Source of the DNA: Paraphysomonas bandaiensis
Lineage: Eukaryota > Chrysophyceae
Assembly (NCBI GenBank): GCA_965644295.1
Contig: CBFFRP010000310.1
Span: 1-36,106 of the forward strand
DNA length: 36,106 nt
Reading direction: 5' to 3'
Part shown: positions 1 through 9,968 of the stretch, piece by piece
Layout: every line of letters begins with the position of its first letter
Numbering within the stretch: position 1 is the first letter of the stretch
The notes under the pieces: generated by a model
The model's database searches: none
What the model was told of the DNA's origin: nothing
Seen by the model: only the letters and a program-made list of their open reading frames with translations
Translations under genes and position numbers: made by a program

Positions 1-342
1 CTCCAATCGTCTCATATGAACACTCGTGTGCATACGAGGGACATGGCGTTGTATGTGTTAGTTGATTGGGTGTGTAGTTATTGAAGGAATTAGTGTTGAC
101 GGTCATATGTTAACTGTGTACAACATATATAGTCATCACAGAACCAATTCACGCCACACATACTATCTCATGATACAAGAAACAGCCCTCACATGCACAC
201 ATAATCATGCATATGATGCAGCAACAAACTGACGAGAAGGTGTTGAGCATAGCAAGCGGGGCTTTCGTGATGCCAACAGTAACCTACAAACCTTATTAAA
301 ATGATTATAGTATGCTATCATCATGATGTAATAGAAGTATAT
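1..342. other. AT-rich sequence without a recognisable gene
   Basis: No credible reading frame, RNA gene or element is visible. A 15-bp word (positions 95-109) recurs exactly at 1273-1287, bracketing the repeat-rich block described next. Confidence 0.5.
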
Positions 343-795
343 AATATGGCATACATATACAAACTATGAAGGTCTACACAACTGCACAAGTGTACGACAT
401 AGTGAATCACCACTCACTATGGGTACCGAATGTGCCAGGACCAAACACAGCTTTTATATACGAGAGCACAATGGATAGGCATATCAATGTCTACACAACT
501 GCACAAGTGTGACACCACAATGAATCGCCACTCACTGTGGGCACCGAATGTGCCAGGACAAAGAAAGCTTCTCCATAACAGATACGTAGCACGACATGCA
601 ACAATATATGGCATACATATACAAACTATGAAGGTCTACACAACTGCACAAGTGTACGACATAGTGAATCGCCACTCACTATGGGTACCGAATGTGCCAG
701 GACCAAACACAGCTTTTATATACGGGTACAATGGATAGGCATATCAATGTCTACACAACTGCACAAGTGTGACACCACAGTGAATCGCCACCCAG
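343..795. repeat. Two-level tandem repeat (about 262 bp, each with two about 116-bp subunits)
   Basis: The word tctacacaactgcacaagtg occurs at 373, 490, 635 and 750, giving sub-periods of 117 and 115 bp and a larger period of about 262 bp. Each subunit continues with a variant of gtgaatcgccactcact and gaatgtgccagga. The second large copy is cut off at about 795. Short reading frames crossing it are byproducts of the repeat and not conserved in phase, so I do not call genes here. Confidence 0.85.
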
Positions 796-840
796 TGGAT
801 CGAGCTCTGCAGCATCCTGGAGTGCATCTGTACTATATGT

Positions 841-907
841 GTGCTCAAGAGGTGTGGTTCACACAATAACAAACACCCCTCATTCATAAACCACACCTCT
901 TGTGCAC
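841..907. repeat. 19-bp inverted repeat (hairpin)
   Basis: Arms 841-859 and 889-907 are reverse complements with one mismatch (gtgctcaagaggtgtggtt against gtgcacaagaggtgtggtt), separated by 29 nt. It could be a small mobile-element terminus or a transcribed hairpin; nothing else identifies it. Confidence 0.7.
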
Positions 908-1170
908 TTTCATCAATAGTTAGAACCAGAAGATACTCCCACTATCTGGTATCAATATATCCATATTTGTGGTTAATGGTGTCCATATATATTATTAAAA
1001 TAATTTGCTTCAGTGCGGTGTGGTGTGGTGTGCTGCACTCCACCCTACAAACACTGCTGAGTGCTGGGTGAGTTGGGTGTTCGATGCTCGCTTCGGGCGG
1101 CCTATTTTTGTTCCAGTCCTTTTTCAATATACAGACCTCTATACAGCAGTATACCGCGGTTGATATGGGC
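908..1170. other. Non-coding stretch between repeats
   Basis: AT-rich up to about 1010, then a GTGGTGTGGTGTG run and ordinary-composition sequence. No supported gene. Confidence 0.4.
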
Positions 1171-1260
1171 CGAACTTAGGCCGGCCGGCTTGACTCCAAA
1201 ACCCGGCCGGCCTAAAATAGCCGAAGCCGGCCGGCCCGGCTACGGCCTAAATCGTATCGG
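1171..1260. repeat. GC-rich CCGGCCGG cluster with perfect hairpin
   Basis: The octamer ccggccgg occurs three times within about 60 bp, in a surrounding sequence that is AT-rich. Positions 1176-1188 and 1203-1215 form a perfect 13-bp inverted repeat (ttaggccggccgg) around a 14-nt loop. Function unknown. Confidence 0.75.
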
Positions 1261-1361
1261 CCACCATCACTAGTTGACGGTCATATGGGACTGTTTTTTG
1301 GTTTGAGGTTTACCAGGTTTGTAGGAATACCACTCTTTTTTTAGTTCAACACTTCGACTTC

Positions 1362-1582
1362 ACTTCACTTCATTCCATTGAGACTTTTTTCGACAAAGCG
1401 GACCAGTCTGGTCCCACTTTATTTTTTTGTATTGTGTTTTTTCGTATGGAACATGAGTGTAGAGCTTTGAAATTGTAGTCAAAATGAGTACAATTTTTTT
1501 ATTTCGAGTGGGACCAAATACAGTCCGACAAGTGAGGGCTGGTCCACTTTGTCAAAAAACGTCATTCATACTTCACTTCATT
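1362..1582. mobile_element. MITE-like inverted-repeat element
   Basis: The outer arms at about 1381-1405 and 1540-1565 are reverse complements over about 25 bp with roughly three mismatches (core gacaaagcggaccag against ctggtccactttgtc). Inner blocks (tggtcccact near 1410 and agtgggacca near 1510) also pair. A 13-bp direct repeat acttcacttcatt lies on both sides (1362-1374 and 1570-1582), resembling a target duplication, although its own internal periodicity makes chance or slippage possible. There is no coding capacity. A non-autonomous DNA transposon is my inference. Confidence 0.5.
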
Positions 1583-1850
1583 CATCATACACATGATGTA
1601 TATATACATATATTCCACTCATCCATAATATATACATACATACATAGCCTGAGACTCTAGTAATATCGCCATCATTTAGATCAAACTCTCTGCAGCGCAT
1701 CATAATCTCTCAGGCAGTTCGTTGCGCTATCTTCATCATTTCAATCTGCTTGCTGTGTGAGCTGTGGATTTGTTCGCAACAGGTATAGAGAATTTCAGTG
1801 CCCTCCACTCTCTGCTTATCGTGATATTGTCACCAACAGAACACAGCAAT
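1583..1850. other. Non-coding stretch before the minisatellite
   Basis: TA-rich at 1590-1645, then ordinary sequence. A possible upstream or leader region, but no promoter signal can be defended. Confidence 0.35.
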
Positions 1851-1853
1851 GGC

Positions 1854-2118
1854 GACTAGTTTGGCGGTAGTGTGCTTCGCGTCAGCAGGTTACAGCATCA
1901 GCTGACTAGTTTGACGGTAGTGTGCTTCGCGTCAACAGGTTACAGCATCAGCTAACTAGTTTGACGGTAGTGTGCTTCGCGTCAGTAGGTTACAGCATCA
2001 GCTAACTAGTTTGACGGTAGTGTGCTTCGCGTCAGCAGGTTACAGCATCAGCTGACGAGTTTTACGGTAGTGTGCTTCGCGTCAACAGGGTACAGCATCA
2101 GCTGACTAGTTTGACGGA
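1854..2118. repeat. 50-bp minisatellite, five full copies plus a partial sixth
   Basis: Units begin with gactagtttg-type sequence at 1854, 1904, 1954, 2004, 2054 and 2104. Each carries ggtagtgtgcttcgcgtca and ends acagcatcagct. The copies differ at only a few positions. The period is 50, not a multiple of three, so it does not encode a peptide repeat. The first unit is immediately preceded by an ATG in good context (1849), which would read 18 codons to a stop. Confidence 0.95.
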
Positions 2119-2557
2119 AAGTGTGTATTGTTATTCGTGTATTGTGTATATATAATATATTATATTGATTAAAATATATATTATATAATCACAATAATAA
2201 CTTAAATGTCTTCTGGAAACAGCCTACCAGGCACGCTGTTGCGTCATATGTGTCATTATATGTTGTTGCGCTTGTGAGGGGTGTACTGTATTTACCGTGC
2301 GTTGAATGGTACATTCTTGGACGACGCGCAGGACAGTATGATCGATTGTATGAAAGAGGTGACAAAAAGAATACATAGCAGCGGAAGCAGTATTTTCTTG
2401 ATAAGTGCCGATCGTTTGAGTGTCGTGTAGCTGTGTTCGGGAAGTACAAGCTAAATTATTGCTGGCACTGGGACACTTGCCACGCGCGTCTGCGACAAAG
2501 TTTTCTGAGTGCCTACTGTATCTCGAAGTGGTACTTTGATAATATATATATTATATT
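2119..2557. other. Region with degraded coding-like stretches, unassigned
   Basis: An AT-rich imperfect inverted repeat lies at about 2145-2190. From about 2250 to 2557 the plus strand reads without stops in two successive frames, the second being rich in Cys, His, Trp and Tyr. The switch between them is near 2380. This could be a broken gene, or unrecognised exons of the next feature. I see no family signature. Confidence 0.3.
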
Positions 2558-3020
2558 GTGTCAATGATGAAGGCAGGTTATACTTGTGTAACTACTTCCT
2601 TCAACGATCGTTCCGCGATACCTTCGACCAAAGACTTGTTGAAATTTGCTGATTCGTATGACATGGAAGTGTTTGGAAATGTAAAAACGCTTAATAGTGA
2701 GTCTTCACACACAAGGAGGGAGGGCGCAGGGCTATCTTCTAGTGTGTTCTTCTCTTATTGCTGTAGCATGGATATTGTACTTTCTCAGTTTAGTTGGCGA
2801 TTGTCCTCTTTGTGGTACCGAGGAAGGTCACCTTGACCAATCCACAAAGCACAGCATCTACGATGAATACGGTAATGATATGTGTGCCTTTGGTAGTAGC
2901 AAAGATCTGCTTTCTAAGCGCTCCTTTTTAGACTGTGGTGAAATGTGTACAAGCACGTCAAACATCGAGTTCAAGCAAAGTTGTGGGAGTGCAGTGTATG
3001 TTCCGCTTTATCCGAGTTAA
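2558..3020 (+). CDS. Possible two-exon gene, unknown product (130 aa)
   Basis: I propose exons 2558-2696 and 2767-3020, joined by a 70-nt intron with a strong donor (GTGAGT) and a TGTAG acceptor. The join keeps frame and yields 130 residues ending in TAA. I do not recognise the product: there is one CxxC pair and a short hydrophobic run just after the junction, but no known domain. A further donor (GTGTATGT, 2995) with an acceptor at about 3047 would skip the stop codon and could link this gene to the Tudor-like frame downstream. The locus may equally be a decayed fragment, since everything up to 4.4 kb shows frame disruption. Confidence 0.35.
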
Positions 3021-3185
3021 GGAGGGACAACGGAGGGCGCAGGGAGGTTACCATTCCCATACCCACGAGAATATATATGTTCTCTTTTCCCTTATATGAC
3101 GGAACTATCTAAAGCACAAACACTGTCTCAGTCCAGATTAGTTCGAAGATGTTATCTAGTCCGCGTTGCAGTACGAGGGCAAACT

Positions 3186-4425
3186 TGAAGTGAAGTATAT
3201 ACTTTTCGGTTTATTTTCGACGGGTTTGTTGACCCAAAGGTTAAACTTTTCGTAAAGGAGGTATGGGTTCAGCTGCAGTTCATTTTTGAAAGAGTGGAGC
3301 CCTCGGAGAGGTATGAGCATGGTGTGAAAGCCACTTGGCGGCCGTATGGAAAAGACGAAGTGGTTGAGATTGTGGATGACCCTGACCAAGATTTGATCCC
3401 TAAGCTTACCAAGGTCAACATTCAACCTGCTGATGAAAACCCTCGCTTCAATTTTTTATTGCGGTTACCACGAGAGGCTAAAGTATTTAAGCCGGAGCCT
3501 TTTGTTGCGATGAGTAGGCAACATGCATTAGCTTGCTCATACAAGATGATTCAATCCTACACTGGTAAGAATCCTGCTGTGGTGGATAATTGGGCGCGGT
3601 GGAGAGAGACGATGTGTTGCCACAGTCTGATGATGCAGATGAATACGTAGCCGAGCATCCCATGTACATTCCCTTCAAGGACCAACTCTTCTCTGGTAAT
3701 CCAGTTCCAGAGAGGAGTTCATTAAAAAGAGCAGAGCATGCACAACCCTCGATGGCGTAACTCTTCCCCCAATGAGAGTTGTCGAGAGTACAACAAGCAG
3801 TCTGTGTCACGGGGAAGCCCAAACCTTCTTCCAAAAAAACGAGACACCTGCTCGACTTATAGTCCGTGAGAGGGATGGTTCCGTGCCATCTCAACCAAAG
3901 GAGGCCCGGGCAGGAATAATTGTTATTACCCAGAAGACTCCAAGAAAAACGCAGACGAAGAAGGGGTATTCATCTGGCAAGAAGAAGGAGTCAGCGACAA
4001 AGAAGAAGGGCTCTTCTTTCAACTCTGACCTGACTACTAGTGACGATATTGATGGTTTTGTTGCGGATGTCGAAGACGAGGAAGAAGAGTCAGAATATGA
4101 GGAAGAAGAAAAGGAGGGAGTTCGAAACTTTGAACTTGGTGCCGTGATTCAGAACATGCATCGCCTTCGCGGGACTATCACAGCTTGTCATGACGATGGA
4201 TCCTATGATGTGAAGTACAAAGACTGTGGAACCGATGAGAATGTGTCTTGGAAGTTGCTGTTCCCTCCTCCGGCTCCTCGAAAGAGTACTTCTAGTAAGA
4301 AAGGTTCGTATGAAATTATTGTTGTTCTGGATGACTACAAGGGGGTGGATACTGGGGCTGTTTCTTCCGCCATTCACTCTGTATCCGGCAAGCGCAAGCG
4401 ATCGAATGTAAATTATAAAATGTGA
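3186..4425 (+). pseudogene. Broken reading frame with C-terminal Tudor-like domain
   Basis: Three consecutive plus-strand stretches in different frames read like one protein: about 3186-3610, about 3599-3760 and about 3735-4425. Frame changes fall near 3600 and 3720-3755, with no convincing splice sites. The last part has a Lys-rich linker, an acidic Asp/Glu block (about 4020-4120), and then a Tudor/Agenet-like barrel (about 4134-4260, with RGTITACHDDGSYDVKYKDC). This barrel type binds methylated Lys or Arg in chromatin or RNA proteins, and the charged linkers fit a nuclear protein. A short basic KRKR stretch precedes the end. The N-terminal part is not recognised. It is a pseudogene, a transposon-derived remnant, or a gene carrying sequence errors. 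Confidence 0.5.
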
Positions 4426-5129
4426 ATTGGCTTGGGACTTTTGTATGATTATATGATATATATAATATTATATTGTTTAACGTGTTTTATATATATGAAT
4501 TCTTACGTATATTATTATAGTTAATAGTTATATATTGTGGTAATTATAATGCTTGTATCGCTAATTTTGTTTTGTAAATAATGAACAAATATAATGTTTT
4601 GAGCAGTAGAAACAAGCTACAAACATGTTAGAAAGAATCTAGACATAAAATACAAACTTTTAGGTGATAGCTTATTTGACCTGGTCATTGCCTTCCTCGG
4701 ACTTTTAATCATCTTCTACCACTTATCTCATGTTATTACCTATACTACTTCATCTTGGCCCTCATATCACAACAACATTATAATCCACCATTTCCACTAC
4801 ACCCAAGATTGCTACATGAGAATTGTAAATTATAACTACATATTAACAAGAGTACAACTGTATACTACTGTAATAAGCGAAAGTTGACCATATATGTCGT
4901 TGTCCTCGTACTAGCCCACCACAAATTGGATGCTCTTCCACCTTACATTGTTGTACTTCATTGCGTTCCACTAACATGTATACTACTGCTCAATGCTACT
5001 CATTAAGGTATGTGGTATCTAAATAAAAAAACATAAGATAATGTTACCACGTAACCGTAGAGATCGAGTATGTGGATTGGAAATTTATTACAGAGTTGAA
5101 ACCAGTGCAGAGAGACACTATGAATAGAT
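4426..5129. other. AT-rich intergenic region and eL37 3' flank
   Basis: No gene is visible. It separates the Tudor-like remnant from the 3' end of the eL37 gene. An AATAAA hexamer on the minus strand (plus-strand tttatt, 5084-5089) lies about 40 nt past the eL37 stop and may be its polyadenylation signal. Confidence 0.4.
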
Positions 5130-5569
5130 CTATGAGCTCTTCTTCGCAACAGTACCTACGGAACATATAATATTAAGTATACAAATACACATTCACCATA
5201 AAATTCATCCTACCCTCACGGAATCCATTCTTGAAGCGTCTTGGGAGGTCCTTTAGGTAACGCATTCTGCCGGTTCCGGTAGTGTTGCGACGCTTGGCTT
5301 TCTGACCCCATTCAACTGTTAAAAAGACTTAATCAGAACTAATTTTCAAAATGGTAACCACTCACAGTGGCGTCTCTTAGCGCCAGGGTACCCACATGAT
5401 GCACAGAGGGTCTTCTGCTTGTGGAAAGAAATTTTGCCACAGCGTCTGCATGCGGTGTGGGTCTTGGTGTGTCTTTTACCGAAACTCTGAGTTCCTTTCG
5501 TCTATGCGAGAATCAAATTATATAAATAATAGCAAACAGAGGGAAATATCATGTATTGCTTCTTACCAT
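5130..5569 (-). CDS. RPL37: 60S ribosomal protein eL37, four exons
   Basis: Minus-strand exons at 5567-5569, 5366-5501, 5214-5315 and 5130-5155 join in frame to 88 residues. The introns are 65, 50 and 58 nt, all GT...AG. Exon 1 contributes only the ATG, directly followed by GTAAG. The product has the eL37 N-terminus ([17 protein letters not shown]), a C4 zinc site at Cys19, Cys22, Cys34 and Cys37, and the family hallmark [15 protein letters not shown] followed by [11 protein letters not shown]. Length and motifs match the small zinc-binding large-subunit protein that contacts 5.8S and 25-28S rRNA. Ala18 replaces the more usual Leu before the first CxxC. The gene is divergent from the TPX2-repeat gene, with 402 bp between start codons. 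Confidence 0.96.
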
Positions 5570-5971
5570 GGTCTTATTACACTATTTCCACTCCACTGTT
5601 TAATAATCAGAACCAGTTCAGAGAAAGCAGCAACAAATATTTATCAACCAACACACCCATGTCTCATTTCCAACCTTGAATTATAGCGATCTTGAACCGG
5701 CAGATCGAATAATTTCAGTTTCTATAACATAACTCATTGATGCTGCTGACATTTCTCAGCAGAATACTGTTGTATGATATACAACTGTAGGGGCAGTCGA
5801 ATACGTTTGTAGCCGTTGCTCTTCATTTGCTTTTCATTGACAACATCCATACCACAAGAACTGTTTGCAGTTTATTTCTCGAGCTATCGATATTGCTGTG
5901 GATTGGGCGATATTACGTGCATCTACATTAGAGAGCTGATTCTGAGTAAGGTAGACGACCGTGGTATTCTC
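5570..5971. promoter_or_regulatory. Shared upstream region of eL37 and the TPX2-repeat gene
   Basis: This 402-bp stretch lies between two divergent start codons and must hold both 5' UTRs and the promoter elements of both genes. No TATA box or other element can be defended from sequence alone. The open frame before 5972 is probably untranslated leader, because its residues look non-conserved and hydrophobic, unlike the protein that follows. Confidence 0.5.
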
Positions 5972-8103
5972 ATGTCAGACAGTGTTATGAGTCATACATC
6001 CGAGATCGGGGAGCCAATTGAGTCATCGTCTAATACATTTAACTGCAGTCAAAATGACGGTACGTACTCAATGATTTATTCCTAGGATATCTCATATTGA
6101 AATATTCATGGACAGAGCCCGATAGCTCGGTGCAGGCTCAGGTAGATTCCCCCACAGTGGCCACTGAGGATATACGTGTAGATAACGAAGAACTTAGGGC
6201 AACAGATGAAATACCGAAAATATGCAATATGAAACTAGGCTTCAATGTCGATGCCTCTGAATCTAGCCAGAAACGAGCACACCAAACGCCACGCCCTGAG
6301 TCCCGTTTGTTTCAGAATACTCGTTCTTCCTCTGCTAGAGCTATAGGAGGGTCCCTAAATACCAATGAAAAGACCAAATCTACTGCAGCGTCTATTGATA
6401 AGCGCTCTAAGAGTGCGGGGGTAAAGAGAAGGCCTACAGTCCCCATCGGACCCCAACTTAGAGTGGATTCTCGTGCAGGAAGACAAGTTCAGCTTAAGCT
6501 GTCAACAGAAGATATTGAATGCATTAAATTGGAAGAAGACAAGAAGAGAGTCGAAGAAATTATGAAACGAAGACAGAAAATGTTTCAGGTACTCAAGTCC
6601 AAGGGGAGTATTCCGACTACTGTAAGGTCTACCAAAGAATTGACGATTCCAACCACTCCGTACAGTCACATGGAAAGTCGCTTTGGGAAAAGAGAAGATT
6701 CTTTTCCTGCTCAAAAGGAGCAACCTAAAGATGAAATTCGTACTGTAAAGCGAAGCGGCCCAACACGCCCCCAGCCTTTTAATTTTAGCACTGAAACTCG
6801 TCTAGCAGCGAGAAGTGAAATGTTGTCTCCTGCGGCCTCGACTTGCACTGCAGCCGAAATACTTCAGAAGTTTCATCAGGATCCCAGATCGCATGAAGTG
6901 CCAAAAGCGCGTCGAAGTGTGACGCAACCAACTAGTCCACGCCTTCAAACAAAGACACGATCGAAATCATGTGGTCGTGTGCGTCCTCCCAGCAGAGAAG
7001 AGTTGGAGGAGGCAGCTATGCGAGAAGCTCAGAGCCACGCATTCCATGCAAAGCCTGTAAACAAAAAAATATTTGAAAGTATGGGCGAATATGGAGTTCC
7101 GCGAGTTCAGGCCAAAGAATCCACACAACCAACTGAATTTCGTCTAGCCAGCAACCTCAGAGCTTCCATGAGATCGTCACAGAAGCCTGTCGAGGAAGAG
7201 CAACAGCAGGAATTCAAAGCTCGGCCGATGCCTAATTTCAAGGATGATCCCCGAACAAAAATAAAGCGTAAGGAATCACGTACCACCGAAGCCCATTCTC
7301 CAAAACTGAGTGGAGGAACGCGTGCCTCGTCAGCACCAGCCAGGAGACAGAGACCTAGTCATGTCCAGGTAGAAAAAGAAAAAGAGGCGCTGGCGAAAAA
7401 GTGGATCGAGGACGGAAAGCGATTGTTATGTCTCACAGAACCGGAAGAGTTTCAACTCAAAACATCTGTTAGAGGTTTGGCTGCAAAGGCTAAGTTTGAC
7501 AGTAAAATGGTGCGTGAAATGGATGAGCAACGAGTAGGCGCTGAAGTTCGGGCACGACCCTTCCCTGAAAAAATATTCAAGAAGAGTTTTACTCCAGCAC
7601 ACTCATCAAAACCTCTCACTGAGATAGAAGAATTTCATCTGGCAACTGATGAAAGACACTTGAAACTGGCATCAAAGTTAAATGATCAAAAGGAAAATAC
7701 TCTTGATAACCAGTTTCATGCAATTCCTTTGCCTAAATCCACGTATGAACCTGATTTTACAGTGTCGCTCACTCCAAGGAATCCCCTAATACCCAAAAAT
7801 ATAAACCTCCAAACAGATGCGAGGGCCGTTCAGAGGAAGTCATTTGACGATTCTGTGGAATTAATCAAAGCAGAGCAGTGTAAAGCCAAGGAAAAGGAAG
7901 AGATAGAGAGAAAGCGTGAAGAAGAGCGAATTATTAAGAATTTGCGTCGTCTACCAGTGGATCAGGGTGGTTTGTCCTTTAAAGCCTCCCCCGTTCTTAC
8001 TGAGGATCCTTTTCCTTCTAAATTGGCCTCTACTCCGGCATTAACTGAACCTGTGTCACCCCAACTACGTACTGCAATGCGAAATAGAATTAACCAAGTT
8101 TAA
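5972..8103 (+). CDS. TPX2-repeat microtubule-associated protein (691 aa)
   Basis: Exons 5972-6059 and 6116-8103 flank a 56-nt intron (GTACGT...ACAG) and join in frame to 691 residues, ending in TAA. I chose the ATG at 5972, the first that gives a soluble Ser-rich start. The C-terminal part (about residues 590-660) is a clear TPX2-type domain: NLQTDARAVQRKSFD, a long Lys/Glu helix with EEERIIKNLRR, then FKASPV. Shorter versions of its xLxTxxR core recur at about 141, 251, 371, 475, 536 and 682, several preceded by F(H/K)AxPxP, so the whole protein is built of TPX2-like repeats. TPX2 proteins bind microtubules and spindle or ciliary structures, so a cytoskeletal role is inferred. Composition is basic and Ser-rich. 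An AATAAA lies at 8227-8232. Confidence 0.85.
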
Positions 8104-8580
8104 CGTGTTTTACGGAAGTATAAGGTTGCTCTGTGATAAACACGCAAGTTGTTATCAAGCTCTAATAGATTGAGGAAACACAAGGTTTAACAACTCAAAA
8201 CAATAATCAATATTACAAGGGTACATAATAAAAAGCTACTATCATATTAAGTGAAAGTCATTCTAAATTTATTGCTTTGAAATTTTTTATCTCCTATCAA
8301 CTATCTATGGTTTCTGACTGAGAGAGGGAACAAGATATAATATTGCAATAACATATTGAAAGTCTTGTTATTTAGCAGTAGGCGTTGAAAGCCGGCACCC
8401 ATTAGTGGCTAGTGGAATGCTAGTCATACTAGTTAGACTACTACCCGTAACTAATCAATGCAAACTCTTTTATCCTACTATTTGACGCTACAGAAGCTAC
8501 TTGTGCGACGCCGCAAGCACCAAGGTGCAACCACTTCCGTTCTTTTGTGAGTATAAATTAATTCGCCATTAACGTGGGTC
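8104..8580. other. Downstream of the TPX2-repeat gene; possible LINE fragment end
   Basis: The 3' flank of the preceding gene, without reading frames. The segment tatcctactatttgacgct (about 8471-8489) reappears with one change at 36051-36069 beside a LINE fragment. Removing the copia insertion joins the end of this stretch to the LINE remnant at 13896 onward, so its right part may belong to the same element. Confidence 0.4.
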
Positions 8581-8585
8581 CTGGA

Positions 8586-8878
8586 TAACAGAAGTTGACA
8601 TTATTTGCTAAGGTTTACTATTCTCAACTGATAAGATGAAATTATAAACATTACATGATAAAGAACCTAAGTTGTGTTCGATGTGTTCAACACCATTCAT
8701 TTACTACTATAGTCTACAAACCACACACTCAGTGATCGTATCCTGTATAGTCACCCACTTCTACTTCAGTTTCATACTACACAATATAATGTACTAATTA
8801 CATATATATCTTTCGATCCTTGCATCTCACATAATACTGCACTCAATTGCAAGTATATAGAATCTTCAGATCTCAACA
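8586..8878 (-). repeat. 3' LTR of the 8.6-13.9 kb copia element
   Basis: 293 bp, about 99% identical to 13598-13890 and closely similar to 19315-19605. It is bordered inside by the polypurine tract and outside by the ctgga duplication. Confidence 0.95.
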
Positions 8879-9002
8879 CTCCCCCTCAATTGAGTGTTGT
8901 ACTATGACGCCTCCCAGCTATTGAATGCCTGAGATAAAAAAATTCTTGACAGTAAAATAGACTCATCTCTAAGTCTAAACCTCTGTCTAAAAAACTCAGT
9001 AC

Positions 9003-9968
9003 CTACTTGCGTCTTCTTTTATCCCTTGGTCCCTCATTAATCACTTCAGTGGAACTCTTAATTTTCTCTCCAAGATTTCTCTTTCTCTGCTCCATATATA
9101 ATAAACCAACCAATAATGACTTTGTATAAATATCTGCTGCTTGTTGCGATGTATGCACATACACTAACTTAATCGTATTGAACTGATTGGGATCCACGTG
9201 CTCTCTCACCATGTGATGCTTAATCTCAATGTGCTTCGACTTCTTGTGAAACACTGGGTTTTCGGCCAAATCCTGGGCACTCTGACTGTCGATGAAGAAT
9301 GGTGTGGGTTTGATGAGCCTCAACTTAATCTCACCCGTCACCCCCCGAACCCATAGCACTTCTTGGAGACCCGAGTAAATACACTGATACTCAGACTGCA
9401 TGCTTGACGTTGCCACTGTCGTCTGCAGTTTGGACTGCCAGACTATAGGCCCTCCCGCTGCAAACCCAACGTACCCCGACGTGGACTTCCTGGAGAGCTG
9501 GTCTCCCGCCCAATCCGCGTCAGTAAACATATGGAAGTCAAACCGTCTACTCCCATATTGAATCCCTTTGTCAATAGAACCACGAATATATTGCCATACG
9601 TGTGTTAGTAGCTTGCATACTTCAATATTCACCTTATTACTGAACCGAGACAGTACTCCCACTGCATAGGCAATATCCGGCCTCGTGTTCATCGATAGAT
9701 ATAGTAATGCACCTATCAGCGGCCGATATGGGAAGTTATCTACTATAAGCTGTTCCTCCTCGGTATGCTCATGCCGCGCCCCTTTTGCCACTAAATCCAT
9801 TGCTTCCGCCGGTAGAGGACTCTTCCGTACCTTTCGCGGTGACCCAAGATACTTTTCAAACTTTTCTAAGATCTTAGCCGCATATACTGATTGGTCAAGA
9901 CGAATATACTCTGGCGTTCTTGTGACTCGAACATTCAGAAAATGTTCCATCTCGCCCATATCCTTCAT
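9003..9968 (-). pseudogene. Copia reverse transcriptase C-terminus and RNase H
   Basis: 321 residues covering the end of the reverse transcriptase (MGEMEHFLNVRV, then PYRPLIGALLYLSMNTRPDI) and a Ty1/copia RNase H: FTDADWAGD, RKSTSGYVGF, SEYQ, FIDSQSAQ, HIEIKHHMVRE and ADIYTK. These residues include the expected acidic catalytic positions. It is the 3' part of the polyprotein and ends in a basic tail shortly before the polypurine tract. It is separated from the upstream frame by a shift at about 9968, in a TATATA run, where two bases appear gained (or one lost). The start drawn here is just the first ATG after that shift. Confidence 0.93.

Noticed and set aside
430-869. Plus-strand frames over the left tandem repeat
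   Set aside because: They are the same satellite read in shifting frames, with no conserved phase.
3487-3894. 135-aa minus-strand frame
   Set aside because: Lies opposite the Tudor-like protein stretches, which have clearer protein character.
5816-5971. Earlier start for the TPX2-repeat protein at 5816
   Set aside because: It would add a hydrophobic, Cys/Tyr-rich leader unlike the rest; the ATG at 5972 is more plausible.
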